From positions 27,602-91,601 of the forward strand of contig NZ_NRRD01000014.1 in NCBI RefSeq assembly GCF_020023995.1: a stretch of 64,000 nt of DNA, written 5' to 3'. The first letter of the stretch is position 1, and every line of letters begins with the position of its first letter. Shown piece by piece: positions 37,772 to 48,012 of the stretch. The position numbers and the translations under genes were made by a program. A model generated the notes under the pieces. The model worked only from the letters and a program-made list of their open reading frames with translations. It was not told where the DNA came from and searched no databases. This DNA is from Rhodobacter sp. TJ_12. Lineage in GTDB: Bacteria > Pseudomonadota > Alphaproteobacteria > Rhodobacterales > Rhodobacteraceae.

Positions 37772-38712
37772 GCTTTGGCTCCGGTTTGTTGCAGCCAGTC
37801 GTCATAGGTTTGGGCGATCCCCGCGCGCAGCGGGCGCGCCCGGTTCCAGCCCATCGCGTTCAACCGGCTAGAATCCATCAGCTTGCGCGGGGTGCCGTCG
37901 GGCTTGGTGCTGTCAAAGGTCAACTCAGCCGCATAGCCCACCACATCGGCGATGGTCTCGGCCAGTTCGCGGATCGTCACCTCGACGCCCGAGCCGACAT
38001 TGACATGCTCGTAGCCGGAATAATTTTTGAGCAAAAAGACGAGCGCATCGGCCAGATCATCGCAATGCAGAAATTCCCGCAAAGGGGTGCCCGAGCCCCA
38101 AAGCACCACTTCGGGCGCGCCGCTGACCTTGGCCTCATGAAACTTGCGCAAAAGCGCGGGCAGGACGTGGCTGGAATTCAGGTCGTAATTGTCGCCCGGC
38201 CCATAAAGATTGGTTGGCATGGCGGAAATCCAGTCGCGCCCATATTGCGTGCGGTAAGCTTGGGTCAGTTTGATCCCCGCGATCTTGGCGATCGCATACC
38301 ATTCGTTGGTCGGCTCAAGCGGCCCGGTCAACAGCGCATCTTCCGGAATCGGCTGCGGCGCGAATTTCGGATAGATGCAGGACGAGCCAAGAAACAGCAC
38401 CCTTTCGACATCGGCTTCATGGGCAGCTTGCAGGATATTCGCCTCGATCATCAGGTTTTGATACAGGAAATCGACCGGAAAATCATTATTGGCTTTGATC
38501 CCGCCCACCTTGGCCGCCGCCAGAATGATCGCATCCGGGCGCGTTTGCGTCAGCCATGTTTTCACCGCTGCCTGATCCACCAGATCGACCACATCGCGCC
38601 CGGCTGTGATGATCTCACACTCCTCTGCCGCAAGACGGCGCACCACCGCGCCGCCCACCATGCCACGATGCCCGGCGACCCAGATGCGTTTGCGACGAAG
38701 ATCAAATGTCAT
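37768..38712 (-). CDS. fcl: GDP-L-fucose synthase
   Basis: The 314-residue short-chain dehydrogenase converts GDP-4-keto-6-deoxymannose to GDP-L-fucose through 3,5-epimerisation and NADPH reduction. Hallmarks are WVAGHRGMVGGAVVRRL for the cofactor, LGSSCIYPKFAPQPI with the catalytic Ser/Cys, the EWYAIAKIAG Tyr/Lys pair and NLYGPGDNYDL. I chose the ATG at 38712, eight bases after AGAGGGA, matching the family length. It follows gmd after 103 bases and completes the fucose donor pathway. Confidence 0.93.
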   Translation of the reverse strand: MTFDLRRKRIWVAGHRGMVGGAVVRRLAAEECEIITAGRDVVDLVDQAAVKTWLTQTRPDAIILAAAKVGGIKANNDFPVDFLYQNLMIEANILQAAHEADVERVLFLGSSCIYPKFAPQPIPEDALLTGPLEPTNEWYAIAKIAGIKLTQAYRTQYGRDWISAMPTNLYGPGDNYDLNSSHVLPALLRKFHEAKVSGAPEVVLWGSGTPLREFLHCDDLADALVFLLKNYSGYEHVNVGSGVEVTIRELAETIADVVGYAAELTFDSTKPDGTPRKLMDSSRLNAMGWNRARPLRAGIAQTYDDWLQQTGAKA

Positions 38713-38815
38713 TCTTTGTTCCCTCTTGTGGCAGCGGAGCCATCTAGACGCTGTTGCGGGCATGTTCTCTGTCCAACCGCATGACCTGATTGCATGCGCT
38801 GATCGGTTTTCTGCC

Positions 38816-39937
38816 TTAGCCGTTCTCCACGCTGACGGGGATTTGCAGCCCATGCTCCTTGAGCAGGCGCAGGCGGCGTGCAGCTTTCAGATCTTCGACC
38901 ACCATTTCGGCGCACATTTCTTGCGCGGTGATCTCGGGCACCCAGCCTAGTTTCTGCTTTGCCTTGGCCGGATCACCCAAAAGCGTGTCCACCTCGGCGG
39001 GGCGGAAATAGCGCGGGTCGATCCGCATCACCACATCGCCCACCTTCAGCGCGGGCGCCTTGTCGCCCGCAATCGCGGTGACGGTGGCGATTTCCTCGAC
39101 CCCTTCGCCGCTGAATTCGAGCGTCAGCCCCAGTTCCGCCGCCGTCCAAGTGATGAATTCGCGCACCGAATATTGCAGCCCGGTGGCGATCACGAAATCC
39201 TCGGGCGCGTCTTGTTGCAGCATCATCCACTGCATGCGCACGTAATCTTTCGCATGCCCCCAATCGCGCAAGCTGTCGATATTGCCCATGTAAAGGCACG
39301 GCTCCAGCCCTTGGGCGATGTTGCACAGCCCGCGCGTGATTTTGCGTGTCACGAAGGTCTCGCCCCGGCGCGGGCTTTCATGATTGAACAGCACCCCGTT
39401 GCAAGCATACATGCCATAGCTTTCGCGGTAATTGACCGTGATCCAATAGGCGTAAAGCTTGGCCACCGCATAGGGGCTGCGCGGGTAAAACGGCGTCGTC
39501 TCGCGCTGCGGGATTTCTTGCACCAGACCGTAAAGCTCTGAGGTGGAGGCCTGATAGAAGCGGGTCTTTTTCTCCAGCCCCAAAAAGCGGATCGCCTCAA
39601 GCAGGCGCAGCGTGCCAATGCCATCGACATCGGCGGTATATTCCGGCGCTTCGAAGCTGACGGCGACATGGCTTTGCGCGCCGAGGTTATAAACCTCGTC
39701 GGGCTCGACCTCGCGCAGGATGCGGGTCAGGTTCGAGGTGTCGGTCAAATCCCCATAATGCAGCTTCAGGCGGGCGTTATCGACATGGGGATCTTCATAG
39801 ATGTGATCGACGCGGGCGGTGTTAAACAGCGAGGCGCGGCGCTTGATGCCATGCACCTCATAGCCCTTTTCCAGAAGAAATTCCGCCAGATAGGAGCCGT
39901 CTTGCCCGGTGATGCCGGTGATCAATGCCTTCTTCAT
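38816..39937 (-). CDS. gmd: GDP-mannose 4,6-dehydratase
   Basis: The 373-residue enzyme converts GDP-D-mannose to GDP-4-keto-6-deoxy-D-mannose, the precursor of GDP-L-fucose, rhamnose or perosamine. The Rossmann motif [18 protein letters not shown], the Thr/Ser-Glu pair QASTSELYG, the YxxxK in [12 protein letters not shown] and [12 protein letters not shown] are all typical. Because fcl lies next to it, fucose is the likely end product. It is 15 bases from the WcaI-like gene in the leftward operon. Confidence 0.95.
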   Translation of the reverse strand: MKKALITGITGQDGSYLAEFLLEKGYEVHGIKRRASLFNTARVDHIYEDPHVDNARLKLHYGDLTDTSNLTRILREVEPDEVYNLGAQSHVAVSFEAPEYTADVDGIGTLRLLEAIRFLGLEKKTRFYQASTSELYGLVQEIPQRETTPFYPRSPYAVAKLYAYWITVNYRESYGMYACNGVLFNHESPRRGETFVTRKITRGLCNIAQGLEPCLYMGNIDSLRDWGHAKDYVRMQWMMLQQDAPEDFVIATGLQYSVREFITWTAAELGLTLEFSGEGVEEIATVTAIAGDKAPALKVGDVVMRIDPRYFRPAEVDTLLGDPAKAKQKLGWVPEITAQEMCAEMVVEDLKAARRLRLLKEHGLQIPVSVENG

Positions 39938-39952
39938 CTGCCCTCTCGGTTC

Positions 39953-41185
39953 TCAGCCGCGCTGCGAAAGCGCATGAAATTGCTCTTGCAAGCGGCGCAA
40001 GATCGCCGCCATGTCCCACCGGTCTTCTGCGCGTTTGCGCGCCTGTGCCCCAAGGCGCGCCCGCAGTGTTGCATCGTCGAGCAGCGCCTCAAGCGCTTGC
40101 GCGGCGGCGGCGAAATCGCCCGGCGGCACCAGCAGGCCTGCGCCCTCAACCTCGGCGCCAAGCGCGGTATCGGCCTCGGCCGTGGCCAGCACCGGCCGCC
40201 CGGAGGCCAGCATATTCGTCAGTTTCGAGGGCAGCACAAGATCGGCTGCCCCGGCGATCTGCGGCAACAGGTGAACATCCGCCATCGTCACCAGATCGCC
40301 TAATTTTTCGACGGGTTGCAACGGAAAGAAGCGAATATTGGACAGCCCCTGCGCAGCCGCAACAAGCGGCGCGCGCATCGGGCCATCGCCGCAAATGACA
40401 AAAGTCAGATCATCGCGATGCGCCAGCGCGCGTGCCATTTCTGGCAAGATCTCAAGCCCCTGTTTGTTTGCCAGATTGCCAGAGTAAAGCGCGACATAAG
40501 GCGTGGTGATCCCAAATTCTTCGCGCAGCGGCGAGGGCGTCTCGCGCGGGGTGACCCGGCTTAGGTTCGCCCAGTTGCGAAACTCGTAGGTCTTTGCTTC
40601 GGGCACACCCTTTTCATGCAGTTTCGCCACCATCGGCACCGAGATCGAGCTGATCTTGTCGAACCGCCCCAACACCCAGGATTCAAAACTGCGCGCGATC
40701 CGGCCCACGCGGCTTTCGGCTTTCAAAAGGCCGGTGGCAAAGGCCGCCTCGACCTCGAAATCCTGAATATGCAGCCATGTTTTGGCACCGCTCAGTTTCG
40801 CGGCCAGCCAGCCCACCGGGGCCGAGACCATCGAGGGCGCCGCCACAAAAACAATATCTGGTCGAAACCGCACCGCCGCCGAAAGGGCGACCGGCAGCGC
40901 CGCCACGGCGAAACTGGCGTGATGCACGATCCGCTTTGCGCCGGTGGGGTTGGCGGGCACATAAAGCGGGCAATGCGTCACGCGCAGGTTGTTCGCCGGC
41001 TGTTCGCGGCGCCAGCGAAAGCCGCGCCACCCCTCGAACACCCGCCAAGCCGGGTAATAGGGCAGGGCGGTGATAACCTCGACCCGGTGCCCCTCGGCGG
41101 CAAGTTGTTCGGCCAAACCCGTGGAATAGACCGCAGTCGAGATGATTTCGGGGGCGTAATTGATGCCAAGGATCAAGACCTTCAT
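39953..41185 (-). CDS. wcaI: WcaI-like glycosyltransferase
   Basis: The 410-residue GT4-type enzyme closely follows the colanic acid WcaI family pattern: start MKVLILGINYAPEIISTAVYS, ITALPYYPAWRVFEGWRG, LHIQDFEVEAAFATGLL and donor site ALYSGNLANKQGLEILPEMA, PSKLTNMLASGRPVLAT. Such enzymes have been assigned to early transfer of a deoxy- or N-acetyl sugar; which one is not certain here. It lies three bases after ugd and 15 before gmd. Confidence 0.85.
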   Translation of the reverse strand: MKVLILGINYAPEIISTAVYSTGLAEQLAAEGHRVEVITALPYYPAWRVFEGWRGFRWRREQPANNLRVTHCPLYVPANPTGAKRIVHHASFAVAALPVALSAAVRFRPDIVFVAAPSMVSAPVGWLAAKLSGAKTWLHIQDFEVEAAFATGLLKAESRVGRIARSFESWVLGRFDKISSISVPMVAKLHEKGVPEAKTYEFRNWANLSRVTPRETPSPLREEFGITTPYVALYSGNLANKQGLEILPEMARALAHRDDLTFVICGDGPMRAPLVAAAQGLSNIRFFPLQPVEKLGDLVTMADVHLLPQIAGAADLVLPSKLTNMLASGRPVLATAEADTALGAEVEGAGLLVPPGDFAAAAQALEALLDDATLRARLGAQARKRAEDRWDMAAILRRLQEQFHALSQRG

Positions 41186-41188
41186 CGC

Positions 41189-42355
41189 TTAATCCGCTCC
41201 GAACAAATCACGGGTGAAGACTTTGGCAGCGACATCATCAAGCTCGGGCGCATGACGGTTGGCCACAATCACGTCGGCCTCGGCCTTGAAGGCATCCAGA
41301 TCGCGCAACACGCGTGAGCCAAAGAACGCGTCATCTGCCAAGGCGGGTTCATAAACGATCACCTCGATCCCCTTGGCCTTGATGCGTTTCATAATCCCCT
41401 GGATCGAGCTTTGGCGGAAATTGTCCGAGCCCGCCTTCATCACCAGCCGGAACACCCCCACCACCTTCGGGCGGCGCGCAATGATCTGATCGGCCAGAAA
41501 ATCCTTGCGGGTGCGGTTCGCCTCGACAATCGCGGCAATCAGGTTTTGCGGCACCTGATCGTAATTGGCCAAAAGCTGCTTGGTATCCTTGGGCAGGCAA
41601 TAGCCGCCATACCCGAAAGAGGGGTTGTTGTAATGCGTGCCGATGCGCGGATCGAGCCCGACCCCTTCGATGATCTGGCGGCTGTCCATGCCGCGTGCCA
41701 GCGCATAGCTGTCAAGCTCGTTAAAGAAGGCCACGCGCATCGCCAGATAGGTGTTGGCGAAAAGCTTGATCGCCTCGGCCTCATCGGGGTCAGTGAACAG
41801 CACCGGCACGTCTTTGCTCAGCGCGCCTTCAACCAAAAGATCGGCAAAGCGGCGCGCGCGGTCGGACCGTTCGCCCACGACGATGCGTGACGGATGAAGG
41901 TTGTCGTATAAGGCTTTGCCCTCGCGCAGAAATTCGGGACTAAAGATCACCTGATCGGTGCCCAGTTGCGCGCGCAGCGCCCGAGTATAGCCCACCGGAA
42001 TGGTGGATTTGATGACGATGGTCGCCCCCGGGTTCGCCGCGATCACCTGCGCCACCACCGCTTCGACGCTGGAGGTGTCAAAGGTGTTGGTTGTCACATC
42101 GTAATTCGTGGGCGTCGCCACGATCACGAACTCCGCCCCGGCCAGGGCCGTTTCGGCCGCGGTCATGGCGGTGAGATCCAGCCCGCCAGCGCTCAGCGCG
42201 GCCTCGATCTCGGTATCTTGAATGGGGCTTTGTCCGGCATTGACCTGCGCCACCCTTGCGGCGGAGATGTCAACGGCATGGACCTTATTGTGGCGCGCCA
42301 AAAGAACGGCGATCGACAGCCCGACATAGCCCAGACCGAAGACCGCGATTTTCAT
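41189..42355 (-). CDS. ugd: UDP-glucose 6-dehydrogenase
   Basis: The 388-residue enzyme oxidises UDP-glucose twice to UDP-glucuronate. The cofactor motif [14 protein letters not shown] (7-20), the STIPVGYT and [13 protein letters not shown] segments and the catalytic Cys253 in [13 protein letters not shown] are intact. It uses the short Ugd type (E. coli, S. pyogenes). The start overlaps the manC stop as ATGA. A UDP-glucuronate 4-epimerase gene lies separately at 59.3 kb and could draw on its product. Confidence 0.95.
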   Translation of the reverse strand: MKIAVFGLGYVGLSIAVLLARHNKVHAVDISAARVAQVNAGQSPIQDTEIEAALSAGGLDLTAMTAAETALAGAEFVIVATPTNYDVTTNTFDTSSVEAVVAQVIAANPGATIVIKSTIPVGYTRALRAQLGTDQVIFSPEFLREGKALYDNLHPSRIVVGERSDRARRFADLLVEGALSKDVPVLFTDPDEAEAIKLFANTYLAMRVAFFNELDSYALARGMDSRQIIEGVGLDPRIGTHYNNPSFGYGGYCLPKDTKQLLANYDQVPQNLIAAIVEANRTRKDFLADQIIARRPKVVGVFRLVMKAGSDNFRQSSIQGIMKRIKAKGIEVIVYEPALADDAFFGSRVLRDLDAFKAEADVIVANRHAPELDDVAAKVFTRDLFGAD

Positions 42356-43785
42356 CCTTTGGCCCCTTGGCCCCTTGCATAGACATCATCATAGCGGATG
42401 ATGTCATCCTCGCCCAAATAGGCCCCGGTTTGCACCTCGATCAGCACCATCGGCAGTTTGCCGGGGTTTTCCATCCGGTGCACCGCACCCAGCGGGATAT
42501 AGACGGATTGGTTTTCCGTCACCAATTGCACCTTGTCATCGATCGTGACTTTGGCGGTGCCTTGCACCACGATCCAATGTTCCGACCGGTGGTGGTGGCT
42601 TTGCAAGCTGAGGGCCGCGCCCGGATGCACGACGATGCGCTTGACCTGAAACCGATCCGCCAAGGCCAGCGTCTCGAACCAGCCCCAGGGGCGGTGATCT
42701 TTGGGGAATTGCACCGCCTGCGGGGCTTGGCGCGCCTTCAGCGCCTCGACCGCCTTTTTCACATCTTGCGCGCGGCTCATATCGGCAACCAGCACCGCGT
42801 CATTCATCGCCACGGCAATGATGTTTTCCAGCCCGATGCCGACCAGTTCCACCCCGTCGCTGTCCGAGCGCAGAAGACTGTCTTGGCAATCGATCGCGAT
42901 GGCCGTGCCGGTGGTGACGGTGCCCGAAGCATCGGCGGCACCCGCCGCGCGCACCGCATCCCAGCCGCCCAGATCGGACCATTCGCCCGAAAACGGCACG
43001 GCAGACAGGTTGGTGGCCCGTTCCATCACCGCGTAATCCAGCGAAATATCGGGCGCTTCGGACCACGGGCCGGGGGCAAGCCGCAAAAAGCCAAGATCTG
43101 TCTGCGCCTCTGTCAGGGCCGCGCGCACCGGGGCCAGCACTTCGGGCGCATGGCGCTCAAAGGCGGCGACCATATCGGCAGCGCGGAACAAGAAGATGCC
43201 CGCATTCCAAAGGTAATGCCCGGCGGCCAGCATTTCTTCGGCGCGGGCGACATCGGGTTTTTCAACAAAGCGGCGCAGCGCCACGGGCGCCTCGTCGGGG
43301 CCGGGGGCGCTCGTAAGATCAAGGTAGCCATAGCCGGTTTCGGGGCGCGTCGGCGTGATCCCGAAGGTCACGATTTGGCCCGCTTCAACCGCTGTCAGCC
43401 CACGCAAAACGGCGGCGCGGAACGCCCCGGCATCGGGGATCGCATGATCGGAGGGCGCCACCAAAAGCACCGCTTCGGGGTCTTTGTCGAGCAGATGCAG
43501 CGCGGCGGCCAGCACTGCGGGGGCGGTATTGCGCCCCTCGGGTTCGATCAGGATCGGGCCGGGGTCGATGCCGATCTCGGCCATCTGTTCGGTGACGATA
43601 AAGCGGAAATCGGAATTGGTCAGCACCAGAGGCGCAGCAAAATCGGGCCCTGTCAGGCGTTTGGCCGAGGCTTGAAACAGCGTTTCCGCCCCCAAAAGCG
43701 GAACGAATTGCTTGGGGTAGCTTTTGCGCGACAGCGGCCACAGTCGGGTGCCAGAGCCCCCGCAAAGAATTGTCGGATAAATCAC
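42352..43785 (-). CDS. manC: mannose-1-phosphate guanylyltransferase / mannose-6-phosphate isomerase (bifunctional)
   Basis: The 477-residue type II enzyme has an N-terminal GDP-mannose pyrophosphorylase with [21 protein letters not shown] and VEKPD/GIFLFRA motifs, and a C-terminal cupin domain for phosphomannose isomerase ([23 protein letters not shown] metal ligands, [14 protein letters not shown]). It makes both fructose-6-P to mannose-6-P and mannose-1-P to GDP-mannose steps possible, and with manB next to it completes GDP-mannose supply for gmd. It lies 63 bases after manB. Confidence 0.95.
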   Translation of the reverse strand: MIYPTILCGGSGTRLWPLSRKSYPKQFVPLLGAETLFQASAKRLTGPDFAAPLVLTNSDFRFIVTEQMAEIGIDPGPILIEPEGRNTAPAVLAAALHLLDKDPEAVLLVAPSDHAIPDAGAFRAAVLRGLTAVEAGQIVTFGITPTRPETGYGYLDLTSAPGPDEAPVALRRFVEKPDVARAEEMLAAGHYLWNAGIFLFRAADMVAAFERHAPEVLAPVRAALTEAQTDLGFLRLAPGPWSEAPDISLDYAVMERATNLSAVPFSGEWSDLGGWDAVRAAGAADASGTVTTGTAIAIDCQDSLLRSDSDGVELVGIGLENIIAVAMNDAVLVADMSRAQDVKKAVEALKARQAPQAVQFPKDHRPWGWFETLALADRFQVKRIVVHPGAALSLQSHHHRSEHWIVVQGTAKVTIDDKVQLVTENQSVYIPLGAVHRMENPGKLPMVLIEVQTGAYLGEDDIIRYDDVYARGQGAKG

Positions 43786-43848
43786 TTACGCCTCCGCCCT
43801 AAACCTTTGGCTATTTGGACCATACATGCTGCAATGCCGCAATTACTA

Positions 43849-45249
43849 TCACGACTGTAACGATTGGTTAACTATGGACAACGCTTGATCGAGCAATTTT
43901 TGCGCGATTTCTGGGCTTTCCGCTTCGGCATAGACCCGAAATTCGGGCGCATTGCCCGAGGGGCGCAGATGCACGACCCGCCCATCGGTAAGGCTGAGGC
44001 GCAAGCCATCGGTCTGGTCTTGCGCGGTTTCTTGGCCCAAAGGCGCAAGAAAGGCGGCCCGGGCCGCCGCGTCGTCGCGCAGCCGCGCCAAAAAGGCGGC
44101 GCTCGCGGCGGTGGGAATTTCGGTCAGCCGGTCGGCCGCGGTAAAGCGCGCGGGCAGGGCGGCGACAGCGTCTGCCAAAGGCTGGCCGGCGGCGCGGGCT
44201 GCCGCCAGCGGGGCCACAATCGGCAGGGCCGCGTCGCGTGTCATCAGCGCGGGCAATGGCCCGGCGGGGCCTTGCGCGGTAAAGCCCTGCAAAAAGCCGC
44301 CATTCGCCTCGAACCCCACGACCTGCGTGCCCGGATCGGCGGCCAGTGCCGCCTCCATCGCGGCAATCACGAAGGGCGAGCCGATCTTTGTCAGATGCAC
44401 TGCGGTAAAGCGCTCGATCTCTTTGACCATGGAATTGGAGGAGATCGGCGTGCAAATGACCTTGGCCCCCAGCGTCTGCGCGGTCAAAACCCCCAGCACA
44501 TCGCCCGGCACCACCTTGCCCGTGGCATCGGTCAACAACGGGCGGTCGGCATCGCCATCTGTGGACAAGACCGCATCCAGCCGGTGATCGGCGCACCATT
44601 GCGTCAGTTGCGCACGCGTCTCGGGTGCGACCGCCTCGGTATCGACCGGGATGAACGTGTCAGACCGCGCAAGCCGCACCACCTCGGCCCCCAAAGCCGT
44701 CAGCAGATCGGCCAGCAGATCGCGCGCGACCGAGGAATGTTCGTAAAGCCCCAGCCGCAGGCCCGCCAAAGCCTCTGCGCCAAAGGCGGTGACATAGCGC
44801 GCGACATAATCGGCCCCGGCATCGGGGGCGCTTGAAAGCGCGCCGGGCTGCGCGGTGGGGACGACCGGTGCGGCCAGTGCGGCCAGGATCGCGGCTTCGT
44901 CGGCCTTTGAAATCTCGCCCGTCGGCAGATAGAATTTCAGCCCGTTGCGGTCAGCCGGGATATGGCTGCCGGTGACCATCACCGCTGCCGCGCCCGCGCG
45001 CATGGCCGCCAGCGCCAGCGCCGGGGTCGGCAGCGCGCCGCAATCGGTGACATCAATCCCGGCGGCGCGCGCGGCGCGCGTCACATCCTCGGCGATGCGC
45101 GGCGAAGAGGGACGCAGGTCACGCCCGACAAACAGCCCACTGCCGGTGGGGCAGGCGGCGATAAAGGCGGCGACATGGGCGCCCACAAGGTCGGGCGTAA
45201 GGTCGGTGACAAGGCCGCGCAGGCCGCTTGTGCCGAATTTCGGTGCCAT
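43849..45249 (-). CDS. manB: phosphomannomutase
   Basis: The 466-residue alpha-D-phosphohexomutase interconverts mannose-6-P and mannose-1-P. The substrate loop FGTSGLRG at the N-terminus, phosphoserine Ser95 in VTGSHIPADRNGLK, metal loop STDGDADRPL and the phosphate-binding RPSGNAPEFRVYAE are intact. HIP instead of HNP around the phosphoserine is the CpsG/RfbK-like variant and favours phosphomannomutase over glucosamine mutase. It is the first gene of the leftward polysaccharide block manB-manC-ugd-wcaI-gmd-fcl and onward. Confidence 0.9.
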   Translation of the reverse strand: MAPKFGTSGLRGLVTDLTPDLVGAHVAAFIAACPTGSGLFVGRDLRPSSPRIAEDVTRAARAAGIDVTDCGALPTPALALAAMRAGAAAVMVTGSHIPADRNGLKFYLPTGEISKADEAAILAALAAPVVPTAQPGALSSAPDAGADYVARYVTAFGAEALAGLRLGLYEHSSVARDLLADLLTALGAEVVRLARSDTFIPVDTEAVAPETRAQLTQWCADHRLDAVLSTDGDADRPLLTDATGKVVPGDVLGVLTAQTLGAKVICTPISSNSMVKEIERFTAVHLTKIGSPFVIAAMEAALAADPGTQVVGFEANGGFLQGFTAQGPAGPLPALMTRDAALPIVAPLAAARAAGQPLADAVAALPARFTAADRLTEIPTAASAAFLARLRDDAAARAAFLAPLGQETAQDQTDGLRLSLTDGRVVHLRPSGNAPEFRVYAEAESPEIAQKLLDQALSIVNQSLQS

Positions 45250-45591
45250 GGTCCTGTTCCTGTTCCTGCTGATCTTTCCCCTGTCCTAAGTTTCCCCGCC
45301 GCAGCTGTCGAGCGTTATGCGGCGGTGGCGTGGGCAAAACGGCATGCCCTTTGGGCTAACGCGCATGGCATATAGGCAGTTTCTGACGGTTACGGCGCGT
45401 GGCTTGGCGTTTTGCGCAGCGGCGCGGGTACCATCCGTGCGGCGCGGGAGATGGTCGTTCGGCGCGCGTTGTCGCCCCCTTGTGTGACACTGTCACTTTG
45501 TCGCATTCACGCATGCGTGTATCACTATGTGAGTGGGGAAGGGGCGATCCTTCCAAGAAAAACACGATCCAAAAAATACGAGGGAAGGATT
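45250..45591. promoter_or_regulatory. control region upstream of the octaheme cytochrome gene
   Basis: This 342-base gap between divergent genes holds no supportable coding sequence. It contains three symmetric sites in a row: GTGACA-C-TGTCAC (45484-45496), CACGCATGCGTG (45508-45519, perfect 12-mer) and TCAC-TAT-GTGA (45522-45532). Centres are about 23 and 14 bases apart. They lie 60-110 bases before the cytochrome start and are good candidates for operators. They do not match FNR (TTGAT-N4-ATCAA) or CRP spacing. Confidence 0.55.
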
Positions 45592-47331
45592 ATGAAACTG
45601 TCCGCTTTGCGGGTCAGCGTCCGCGTGGCCGCGGCGTGGCTTGCTTTGGGGCCGGGCTGGGCGCAAGACGCCCCGACTGCCCCGCAAGAGATGCCCGAGG
45701 CCGCAGCGCCCGAACTGGGCGCGCAATCACACTCCGATCCGGCGACGCGCGCCGCCAATGCGGCGCAGATCACCGATCCGGTCGCCGCGCTGACCGCCGA
45801 TCATTCCAAATTCGACATTTTGAAGGGACCCTTTGCCTCGGGCCCCGAGGTCACGGCCGCCTGTCTAAGCTGCCATACCGAAGCCTCCAATCAGGTGATG
45901 CATTCGGTTCACTGGACTTGGACTTATGAAAACGCGGCCACCGGGCAAACGCTGGGCAAGGCGCATGAGCTGAATGCCTTTTGCGGCAATGTGGCCTCGA
46001 ATGAGGTGCGCTGCACCTCGTGCCACGTGGGCTATGGCTGGGACGATGTGCGCGAAGCCGCGCCAAGCGATCCGACCATGGTCGATTGTCTGGTGTGCCA
46101 CGACAGCTCGGGCCAATATGCCAAGCAAGACAACCTTGCCGGGCATCCGCCGCTGGCGCCGGTGGCAGAGGGGGCGAAAACCATCACCGGGGCCAAGGCC
46201 ACGCCGGTGGATCTGGCCAAGGCCGCGCTATCGGTGGGCCAGCCCAGCCGGGAAAACTGCGGCAATTGCCACTTTTACGGTGGCGGCGGCGATAATGTGA
46301 AACACGGCGATCTGTCGTCGGTGCTGTTTGACCCGCCGCGCGCGGTCGATGTGCATATGTCGCAAGACGGCGCGAATATGGCCTGCGAAAGCTGCCACGT
46401 CTCGGACAAGCACGTTTTGGCAGGCTCGCGCTATGAAGGTGATGTGATCGACCCGCATGGCGCGGACCGGATGCCGGGGGCAGCGCGTGACACGGCAAGC
46501 TGCACCTCGTGCCACACAGACGCGCCGCACAAAGGGCCAAACCCGCTATTGGCGATGAAGCTCAACGATCATACTGATACGCTGGCCTGCCAAAGCTGCC
46601 ATATCCCGTCTTTCGCACGTGGCGGCGTGGCCACGAAAACGGCGTGGGATTGGTCCACCGCCGGGCGGATGGATGAAAATGGCAAGCCGATCAAGGAACA
46701 TGGCTATATCCAAGGCAATGGGGCCGAGCTGCACACTTACCTGTCGACCAAGGGCGATTTCGAATGGGGCGAGAATGTCGTGCCGCATTACGCTTGGTCA
46801 AACGGGGTGATGCGCTACACGCTGCCGGAAACGGAAATCGACCCGACCCAAGTGGTGGAAATCAACCAGATCCAGGGCGCGCCCGGTTCCCCCGATGCCC
46901 GCATCTTTCCGTTCAAGCGGATGGAAGGGCGGCAAGCCTATGACACCGACCGCAATGTGCTGTTGTTCAACCACGTCTATGGCCCGGGCGATGGCACCGC
47001 GCTTTGGGCGTATTTCGATTGGGAAAAATCGCTCAAGGCCGGGATGGAGTATGTCGGGCTTGAATATGCGGGCAATTATGACTTCGTGAATACCTATATG
47101 TATTGGCCGATTGCCCACCAAGTCGCGCCAAAGGAAGACGCGCTCGATTGTGCGGCCTGCCATGCACAAGATGGCCGGATGGCCAATATCGCCGGGGTCT
47201 ATGTGCCGGGCGGTCTGAATATCGGTGGCAAGCTGGGCCTAGTCTTGCTTGTACTCGCCGCCTTGGGCGTGGCCGGTCACGGCGTGCTGCGTCTGTTTGG
47301 CCGCAAATCTGGGGGGCATCACCATGGTTGA
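45592..47331 (+). CDS. octaheme c-type cytochrome, tetrathionate reductase family
   Basis: The 579-residue protein has a signal peptide (about 1-25), eight CXXCH heme sites (starting at Cys91, 141, 166, 223, 265, 304, 333 and 520) and one C-terminal transmembrane helix (about 546-568), so it is a periplasm-facing membrane-tethered multiheme enzyme. The count and spacing match octaheme tetrathionate reductase (OTR) proteins, known to reduce tetrathionate and, in vitro, nitrite and hydroxylamine. GGGAAGG precedes the ATG by three bases. The cytochrome b gene overlaps its end by eight bases, indicating an electron entry from the quinone pool. Confidence 0.88.
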   Translation: MKLSALRVSVRVAAAWLALGPGWAQDAPTAPQEMPEAAAPELGAQSHSDPATRAANAAQITDPVAALTADHSKFDILKGPFASGPEVTAACLSCHTEASNQVMHSVHWTWTYENAATGQTLGKAHELNAFCGNVASNEVRCTSCHVGYGWDDVREAAPSDPTMVDCLVCHDSSGQYAKQDNLAGHPPLAPVAEGAKTITGAKATPVDLAKAALSVGQPSRENCGNCHFYGGGGDNVKHGDLSSVLFDPPRAVDVHMSQDGANMACESCHVSDKHVLAGSRYEGDVIDPHGADRMPGAARDTASCTSCHTDAPHKGPNPLLAMKLNDHTDTLACQSCHIPSFARGGVATKTAWDWSTAGRMDENGKPIKEHGYIQGNGAELHTYLSTKGDFEWGENVVPHYAWSNGVMRYTLPETEIDPTQVVEINQIQGAPGSPDARIFPFKRMEGRQAYDTDRNVLLFNHVYGPGDGTALWAYFDWEKSLKAGMEYVGLEYAGNYDFVNTYMYWPIAHQVAPKEDALDCAACHAQDGRMANIAGVYVPGGLNIGGKLGLVLLVLAALGVAGHGVLRLFGRKSGGHHHG

Positions 47332-47992
47332 GCGCTGCGTAAAAGTTTACAGCCGGTTCAACCGGCTCTGGCATTGGTCTCAAGCGGGCTCGATCATGCT
47401 GCTGTTCTTCACCGGTGCACGGATCATGGGGCTGCATGCGCTGATGCCCTTTGGTCTGGCGGTGACGGTGCATTCGTTGGTGGCGATGGCGCTTTTGGTG
47501 CTGTGGGTCTTTGCCACCTTCTGGCTGTTCACCACGCATGGCTGGAAGCAGTTCATCCCGCGGCTGACGGGCTTTTTGCAGGTGGCGCGGTTTTATGCCT
47601 ATGGGGTGTTTAAGGGCGAGGCACATCCCTATTCCAAAACCTTGGAACGCCGCCACAACCCGCTGCAAGCCGGGTCCTATTTCGCGCTGAAGATGCTGCT
47701 TTTCCCGGCCATCTGGGTCACGGGGCTGGCCTATTTGTCTTATGGCTTTTGGGACAGCGCAGACGGGCAGGGGCTTTGGCTGACGATCATTGCCAATCTG
47801 CATGTGCTGGCGGGCTTTGCGATTGCCGCCTTCGTGGTCGCGCATCTTTATTTGTTGACCATCGGGCATGGGTTCAAACGCCATGTGCAGCCAATGATCA
47901 CCGGATATGACCGCATCGATCTGAACCCGGAAGAAGAGGCCTATCTGGAACAAAAAGGCCTTGTCCGCGCGACACCGCTTTACAAGGACTGA
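47324..47992 (+). CDS. cytochrome b561-type membrane subunit for the octaheme cytochrome
   Basis: The 222-residue protein has four main transmembrane segments with candidate heme-ligand histidines in RFNRLWHWSQ (helix 1), TVHSLVAMALL (helix 2) and NLHVLAGFAIAAFVVAHLYLLTIGH (helix 4), like PhsC and hydrogenase b-type cytochromes. It would pass quinol electrons to the octaheme partner, whose stop it overlaps. The start at 47324 follows a G-rich site. A terminator follows the gene, so the two form a self-contained two-gene operon. Confidence 0.87.
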   Translation: MVERCVKVYSRFNRLWHWSQAGSIMLLFFTGARIMGLHALMPFGLAVTVHSLVAMALLVLWVFATFWLFTTHGWKQFIPRLTGFLQVARFYAYGVFKGEAHPYSKTLERRHNPLQAGSYFALKMLLFPAIWVTGLAYLSYGFWDSADGQGLWLTIIANLHVLAGFAIAAFVVAHLYLLTIGHGFKRHVQPMITGYDRIDLNPEEEAYLEQKGLVRATPLYKD

Positions 47993-48012
47993 TGCGGGAC
48001 GAAAGACATAAG

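Noticed and set aside
45484..45532. FNR or CRP binding site
   Set aside because: The half-sites and spacings do not match TTGAT-N4-ATCAA or TGTGA-N6-TCACA.
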